64,000 nt of DNA from assembly GCA_945888515.1 (NCBI GenBank), contig CAMDAD010000015.1, positions 1-64,000 of the forward strand. The letters run 5' to 3'. Source of the DNA: Akkermansia muciniphila. Its GTDB lineage: Bacteria > Verrucomicrobiota > Verrucomicrobiia > Verrucomicrobiales > Akkermansiaceae. Positions 61,001 to 64,000 of this stretch are shown piece after piece; the stretch's first letter is position 1, and every line of letters begins with the position of its first letter. The notes under the pieces were generated by a model that searched no databases, had not been told where the DNA came from, and was given only the letters and a program-made list of their open reading frames with translations. A program made the translations under genes and the position numbers.

Positions 61001-61309
61001 GCAAATGATGATCCTGATGGCGATGGAATTTCGAATCTCCTAGAATTTGCCATTGAGGGACAAGACCCCACCGTGCCAAACTCATCCGCAGGTGGGTTAA
61101 ATGGCTCGATTTTTTCGTTCAACAAACGTCAGAACCCCGCTGTTACGGGTGTTACTTATGCAATCGAGGAATCGACTGACCTCGGTGTGGCTGATGACTG
61201 GAGTGAGGTAACTGGCGCCAATTACATCAATACGCCAACCACGATTTCGTATTCCTACAATACCAACGCCGCTCCACGAAACTTCCTGCGTCTGAAGGTC
61301 AGCCAGTAA
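55013..61309 (+). CDS. Giant secreted autotransporter-associated beta-strand repeat protein
   Basis: Signal peptide; many repeats of type LTKTGGGKLTLSGANTYTGATRINAGTLALG; C-terminal DDPDGDGISNLLEFAIEGQDP...PRNFLRLKVSQ. Confidence 0.88.
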   Translation: MKPKFMNSLMSHVTSAVLCSLLASFTHAANLTWDTAGGDGITVTAGSGAWNTTTGNTVWNNAGTNAIWSQTSTTDGSNTATFAGADGTVDKYVITLGAQMAAESITFNSSGYRITGSTLALMPTTATSGTITVAAGKTATINSILRYAHNTAASVSVGSGGTLNLGGGTTATNNPQFAFTGAGTVNMTAGTYASNIGSIGTSSFNQTGGTYNITPGNNGGFYINSATQNVAYNLSAGTLTVNGNATVVNNVSNAHLGIGNGTSTFSSSLNVSGTGIMNVGTTAGTYGEIRIGNTTSSNGTFNVSGGTVTVGTGAIGNKIYFFKNGASAGFTASMSQSAGTVTANGIQFGSSTGTYDATSAASLTLSGGTLYIGDRGIVRGSGDPVLSLPVIIKLQGGIVGASDNWSSSLNMKLGVISGGPVFQAETSGAISKDIALSGVLSDDDSVSGALTKTGGGKLTLSGANTYTGATRINAGTLALGASNVLPDTTAVSIGAATLNAETFTDTAGALDVTGSATINLGSGATLAFADSSAVDWTGGTLNITGTFIPGASLRFGATNAGLTAGQLGSITISGFSNLILNESGYLTVVDSTPPTLTSIIDNKSAGPIAAGTTVIYTVTFNEPMDVTTISASDFDNAGTAGYSIGTVTSVSSTVFTVQVTNTTAGSLILGIPTTATITDAVGNAFAGGPTQIDDTTITVNNSSAPVLLASNIVDDKAAQPVAPNMVVTYTLTFSEDIDALTMSAGDLSNAGTALVDIGAITEISPGVFTVQATPIVTGTLRLMINADAEIRAASSGNVLNTSSAILDADTITVGNYLFWDTVADDGSALTSGSGSWDLIFGNNVWNNVTNNVTWSQPSISDASNAAVFGGVDGTADQYVVTIGTTATMAAESINFTSSGYLITGGNLALRPTNTTNGEIAVAANKTATINSAISYSNNAIANITVNSGAILNLGGGATNSQYRFAGAGSVNMTGGSYIANVGRVNTASFNHSAGTFNMNLPDGTDGYYIGYTAGHSVNFTLSGTGIINANSIGTTQTNSFLAIGRTSGITTNKNTLTVQAGGNLNVGNGVSKAGELRLAFDSASNGKLDVQGGSVVVGQLTGTVTAANQIYFFKAGSSSGYAAEMTQSGGSVTANGIQFGGSTGTYHPASAANLTLSGGDFYVGAQGITRGSAAADLPISIKLQGGTLGAHQNWISSIDMKLGAATIRTQDAATSARNINLSGVLSDDSSAGSLTKTGTGTLTISGASDNSYTGATTVNAGTLNLGKVNAVSRSSSLTIANGAALALSSSSSTVPNLTFAGTGTISFNVADGHSLTVNGLDGVANNGAAGSVTINITGNTPATGTYTLIDYSGALQGSGFSAFVLGNVPAGKNYSLFHDTTGGAVQLVVTSNYTWTGASSSEWSTATIGGSKNWSKDGSAIDYLNDLGVIFDNTATSFVVDISGADVSPLSVAFNSGSYTLQGTHTISGAGMVTVASGATLKLGSSDKLPNGAGAGNVVINGTLDLNGNSDTINGLTGTGTVDNTATGTTSTLTLGANAGANFAGSLANTIGTLAITKTGASDVTLSGSNTYSGATTINQGRLFIDAASAFSPNTAVTVNNGASLVLNAGSAPTFAQSISLASGSNLSQRQAATMSSVTLPASGSVKFNFDDVATQAFSITTTQTLSGSLDIQVGGNHATVGNVTLNAIISGSAGSLIKSGPGRLILRGANTFAGGVSIKSGTLESQATPTTLGSGTVTMGGAGSTGATFLTGQPNSNPFVIQAPDSGNVVVGANGAGSGFTLSGGVTLNGNLTLQTFDNTISGSIKAGVILTGGVTGTGNLLLNNLGLAANTITISGSGVNHTGRIILQGAATGNTTVSAAIGSNVTGITQDSTSSLLVLSAANSYDCDLSINAGTVRISNNTNTANDASTVTIAEIGATLDLTYSGTDQVAQLVIGTNVLASGVYGKLGSTSPVIGIPQITGDGTLTVGTTGVTYATWISGTFANGQVAAGQQGANDDPDGDGISNLLEFAIEGQDPTVPNSSAGGLNGSIFSFNKRQNPAVTGVTYAIEESTDLGVADDWSEVTGANYINTPTTISYSYNTNAAPRNFLRLKVSQ

Positions 61310-61373
61310 TCGGCGTGTCATTCCGATTTCTGGAAAAGCATTTTTCGTAGTAAGGGTTTTCTTCGAAATAAAA

Positions 61374-61417
61374 GGAGGCCGTCGTCCAGAGGTCGACGGT
61401 TCTCCCAATCTTTTTTC
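61374..61417 (+). terminator. Intrinsic terminator
   Basis: GGAGGCCGTCG TCCAGAGGT CGACGGTTCTCC followed by CAATCTTTTTT, 65 bp after the 61309 stop. Confidence 0.8.
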
Positions 61418-61551
61418 AGTGATTTATACCACTTCTTATTCATGCAATGTTACCATTACTTTCTCTGCGACATCAATCATGCGGAAGTTCCGCCTTTTCT
61501 CATCGGTGTGCCATGTAGGTTGTTTGATATTGCAACGAAGTCTGAGCATCT

Positions 61552-62643
61552 ATGAATCCTGCTCTTCTGAAACGAACCGAATCCAAGCTTGTCAAGGCAA
61601 CTGTTGACTCGCACACTCCCTACATGTCTATTTCTCAAGGAGGTGCAAAACTCCGAGACATCGCGGAACTCCTCGGTTGCTCGGTCGCTACTGTATCGAA
61701 TGCGATCAATGGTCGCGGTCGTATGAGCGAGGACATGCGTCAGCAAATTCTCGACAAGTGCGCGAAATTACATTTTGTTCCCAATTCTGCGGGTCGGAGC
61801 CTTCGCCTACAGAAGACAGACGCTGTCGGTGTGATTTATGCACCGTCGTTCGCGGAACTGTTTGGAAACGTATTCTATGCGCGAATCATGGAGGGTTTGG
61901 CGGAAACCTTCGGTGAGGCGGGACTCGACTTGGTTTTGGGAAATCGCCGGGATCCCGATGGCATGCCTTCGATCGTGAGGCAGGGAAAAGTCGACGCCTT
62001 GGTTGTGTTGGCAGGGGTTTTTACTTCCGGTGAATATGAGGTATTGCGACAATGTCCTGCGCCGCTTTGTATTGTCGACGGATATGTCCGTTCATTCGAA
62101 GCCGATTCACTCACCAGTGATGGTTTTGGCGGTGGTCAGCAGGTGGCCGAGCATCTCTTTCAACAGGGGCATCGTCGTGTCTTGATGACAGCGTATCGCG
62201 CGCCGCTTTACAATATTGAGCAGCGCATCGCCGGATTCTTTTCGGGTCTGCGCACCTGCGGACTCGATGTCAGTGAGTCAGAGGCACTCATTCGGGTCGA
62301 TGACGACCAAGAGGCGGCAGACGAGCTCTTGCTGCGTCTTCAATCGGATCATGCTCCGACGGCAGTTTTTGCTGTCAACGATACGATGGCTCTGCACTTG
62401 ATGGCCGCTCTGGAGCAGGCTGGTTTGCGGGTCCCGGAAGATGTCTCCGTGGTTGGATTCGATGATGATCCTGCGGCAGCTCGAGCGCGTCCGGCATTGA
62501 CAACAGTGGGCCTAAAAAAACGAGACATCGGGGCGGTCAGTGCGCGTATGGTTCTCGAACGGCTCTCAGCACCGAACAAGTCCATTGTGCACCAAGTTCA
62601 ACCAACAAAACTTGTTGTAAGGGATTCCGTCTCCCGTCGGTGA
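61552..62643 (+). CDS. LacI-family transcriptional regulator
   Basis: LRDIAELLGCSVATVSNAINGRGRMSEDMRQQILD HTH; VVGFDDDPAAARARPALTTVG; start may be 61624. Confidence 0.93.
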   Translation: MNPALLKRTESKLVKATVDSHTPYMSISQGGAKLRDIAELLGCSVATVSNAINGRGRMSEDMRQQILDKCAKLHFVPNSAGRSLRLQKTDAVGVIYAPSFAELFGNVFYARIMEGLAETFGEAGLDLVLGNRRDPDGMPSIVRQGKVDALVVLAGVFTSGEYEVLRQCPAPLCIVDGYVRSFEADSLTSDGFGGGQQVAEHLFQQGHRRVLMTAYRAPLYNIEQRIAGFFSGLRTCGLDVSESEALIRVDDDQEAADELLLRLQSDHAPTAVFAVNDTMALHLMAALEQAGLRVPEDVSVVGFDDDPAAARARPALTTVGLKKRDIGAVSARMVLERLSAPNKSIVHQVQPTKLVVRDSVSRR

Positions 62644-62680
62644 TTGATTGCATGGTTTCAATGAGATGAATTGAATTTCG

Positions 62681-64000
62681 ATGAAAAAACGTTTCACCTA
62701 TTCTAACCCGGTAGTTTTCAACTCTATTTTGAGTTTGGGATTGCGAGGAATTTTCACGATATTGATCTCATGGCTGTGCGTTTTTTCGGTGGGTGGTTAC
62801 GCTGCTGAGCGACCCAATGTGATACTGATTCTAACGGATGATCAAAGTCCGAGCAATCCGCCCACGCCGGATTATCCGCATTTGGTTTGCCCGCCGGGAT
62901 TTGGCTTTGGCGGCGACAAGGTGCTGAGTCCCCATGTAAACCGACTGGCCAGCGAGGGCATGGTCATGACCAATGCGAATGTGAGCTGCCCAGTTTGCTC
63001 ATCGTCGCGCTATACCACGCTCACCGGTCGCTATGCGTCGCGGACCTCCGGCGAGATTTTCAACCGACTTTTCCCCCCCGGTTCAATGGCGCAACCGGAA
63101 AACAATGTCGAGCTCGGACGCAGCGAAGTCAATTTGCCCCGCCTCTTGCAAGGTGCCGGCTACACCACCGCCTGGGTTGGCAAGAGTCACATCATTGAGC
63201 AGCACATTCTCGAAAAACCTGCTCTTTGGGGCACGGCTGCCGCTGCTGGATTGAAAGGCTATCCGATGGTCAGCGATCCTAAGACGGACGCAAGGACCAA
63301 TCAGGCGATGCGCGAGAACCAGCAGTGGTGGCGCGCGCGGATTCGCAAGGAAGGCTTCGACTGGGTGGGCGCAGTCTACCCCGGCAACCTGCTGGAGCTT
63401 TTCAACAAGCCATCCAATGTCCACAACGTTGAGTGGACCACTCGCTCGGTGCTTGATTTCCTCGACACCCGAGCTGCTGACGGCGACAAGCCCTTTTTCC
63501 TCTACTACGGCACAACCATTCCGCACGGGCCCGATCCGTGGGGAAAAAACAAAGACGGTTTCACACATGGAATCGACGCCGACCCCGGCTACACCGGCGA
63601 AGGTTACCGCACCGACCTCGACTACTCATTCATGCCGTCGCGCGAATTGATCAAGAAAGAAGTTGCTGCGGGCGGATACGATGTAAAACATGCTTGGTTA
63701 ACGTGGTTCGACCACTCGGTCGGTGCGATCCTGCGCAAGCTCGACGAGCGGGATCTAAGTCGTGACACACTGGTGATTCTGACTTCCGACCACGGCACTT
63801 GGCGCTATGGCAAGACCACCATGTATGACGGCGGTCTCAGGGTGCCACTCGTGATGCGTTGGCCTGCAGGTATCCGCCAGGGATCGACCTACCCGCATCT
63901 TGTGCTCAACACCGACTATGCCGCTACTATCCTTGATCTCGCCAAAGTCACGGTGCCCGCCGATTATAAGCTCGATGGACTTTCGCTCGTGCCAGTTCTG
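62681..64000 (+). CDS. Secreted sulfatase, partial (runs off the window)
   Basis: Translation from ATG 62681: MKKRFTYSNPVVFN...AERPNVILILTDDQSPSNPP...VSCPVCSSSRYTTLTGRYASRT...TSDHGTWRYGKTTMYDGG. Open to base 64000, so absent from the ORF track. Confidence 0.88.
   Translation, partial: MKKRFTYSNPVVFNSILSLGLRGIFTILISWLCVFSVGGYAAERPNVILILTDDQSPSNPPTPDYPHLVCPPGFGFGGDKVLSPHVNRLASEGMVMTNANVSCPVCSSSRYTTLTGRYASRTSGEIFNRLFPPGSMAQPENNVELGRSEVNLPRLLQGAGYTTAWVGKSHIIEQHILEKPALWGTAAAAGLKGYPMVSDPKTDARTNQAMRENQQWWRARIRKEGFDWVGAVYPGNLLELFNKPSNVHNVEWTTRSVLDFLDTRAADGDKPFFLYYGTTIPHGPDPWGKNKDGFTHGIDADPGYTGEGYRTDLDYSFMPSRELIKKEVAAGGYDVKHAWLTWFDHSVGAILRKLDERDLSRDTLVILTSDHGTWRYGKTTMYDGGLRVPLVMRWPAGIRQGSTYPHLVLNTDYAATILDLAKVTVPADYKLDGLSLVPVL

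Noticed and set aside
62681-62700. AAACGTTTCACC near the start codon of the last sulfatase as a further LacI operator
   Set aside because: Only the short core matches; palindromic arms are absent and it overlaps the start codon.
1-64000. CRISPR arrays, rRNA genes, prophage structural genes
   Set aside because: No regularly spaced direct repeats, rRNA-like sequence or phage morphogenesis genes were seen.

Overview
A 64 kb bacterial chromosomal window, most likely from the Verrucomicrobia / PVC group. This placement is inferred from gene content: a Verru_Chthon cassette protein A-type gene, a DUF1549/DUF1553 + DUF1501 pair, autotransporter-like beta-strand repeat proteins and several secreted sulfatases. 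The left edge (about 1-2404) is a mobile scar. It holds an overlapping antitoxin/RelE-ParE-type toxin pair on the minus strand, a complete ISAs1-family insertion sequence with perfect 14-bp terminal inverted repeats, and the C-terminal remnant of an integron-type tyrosine integrase cut off exactly at the IS boundary. From about 2.4 to 24.7 kb the genes are mostly housekeeping: gpsA, plsY, terC-like, sufE, peroxiredoxin, avtA, trmO, AraC+PAS, rhodanese, L,D-transpeptidase, tRNA-Arg, rarA, M29 peptidase, hprK and a CCA-adding-type enzyme. From about 24.7 to 64 kb the region is rich in secreted and glycan-active proteins: a di-heme peroxidase, a beta-helix protein, a SASA esterase, DUF6288, three sulfatases, a BNR-4/discoidin/LamG protein, GH38, a ROK protein, a LacI regulator and a 2098-aa repeat protein. 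The most interesting observations are the integron remnant, a near-palindromic LacI-type operator shared by two promoters in the glycan region, a recurrent C-terminal module on four secreted proteins, a sulfatase with a CSSSR active-site motif, and a giant orphan prepilin-like protein. All calls come from reading the sequence and supplied translations; no database search was possible.
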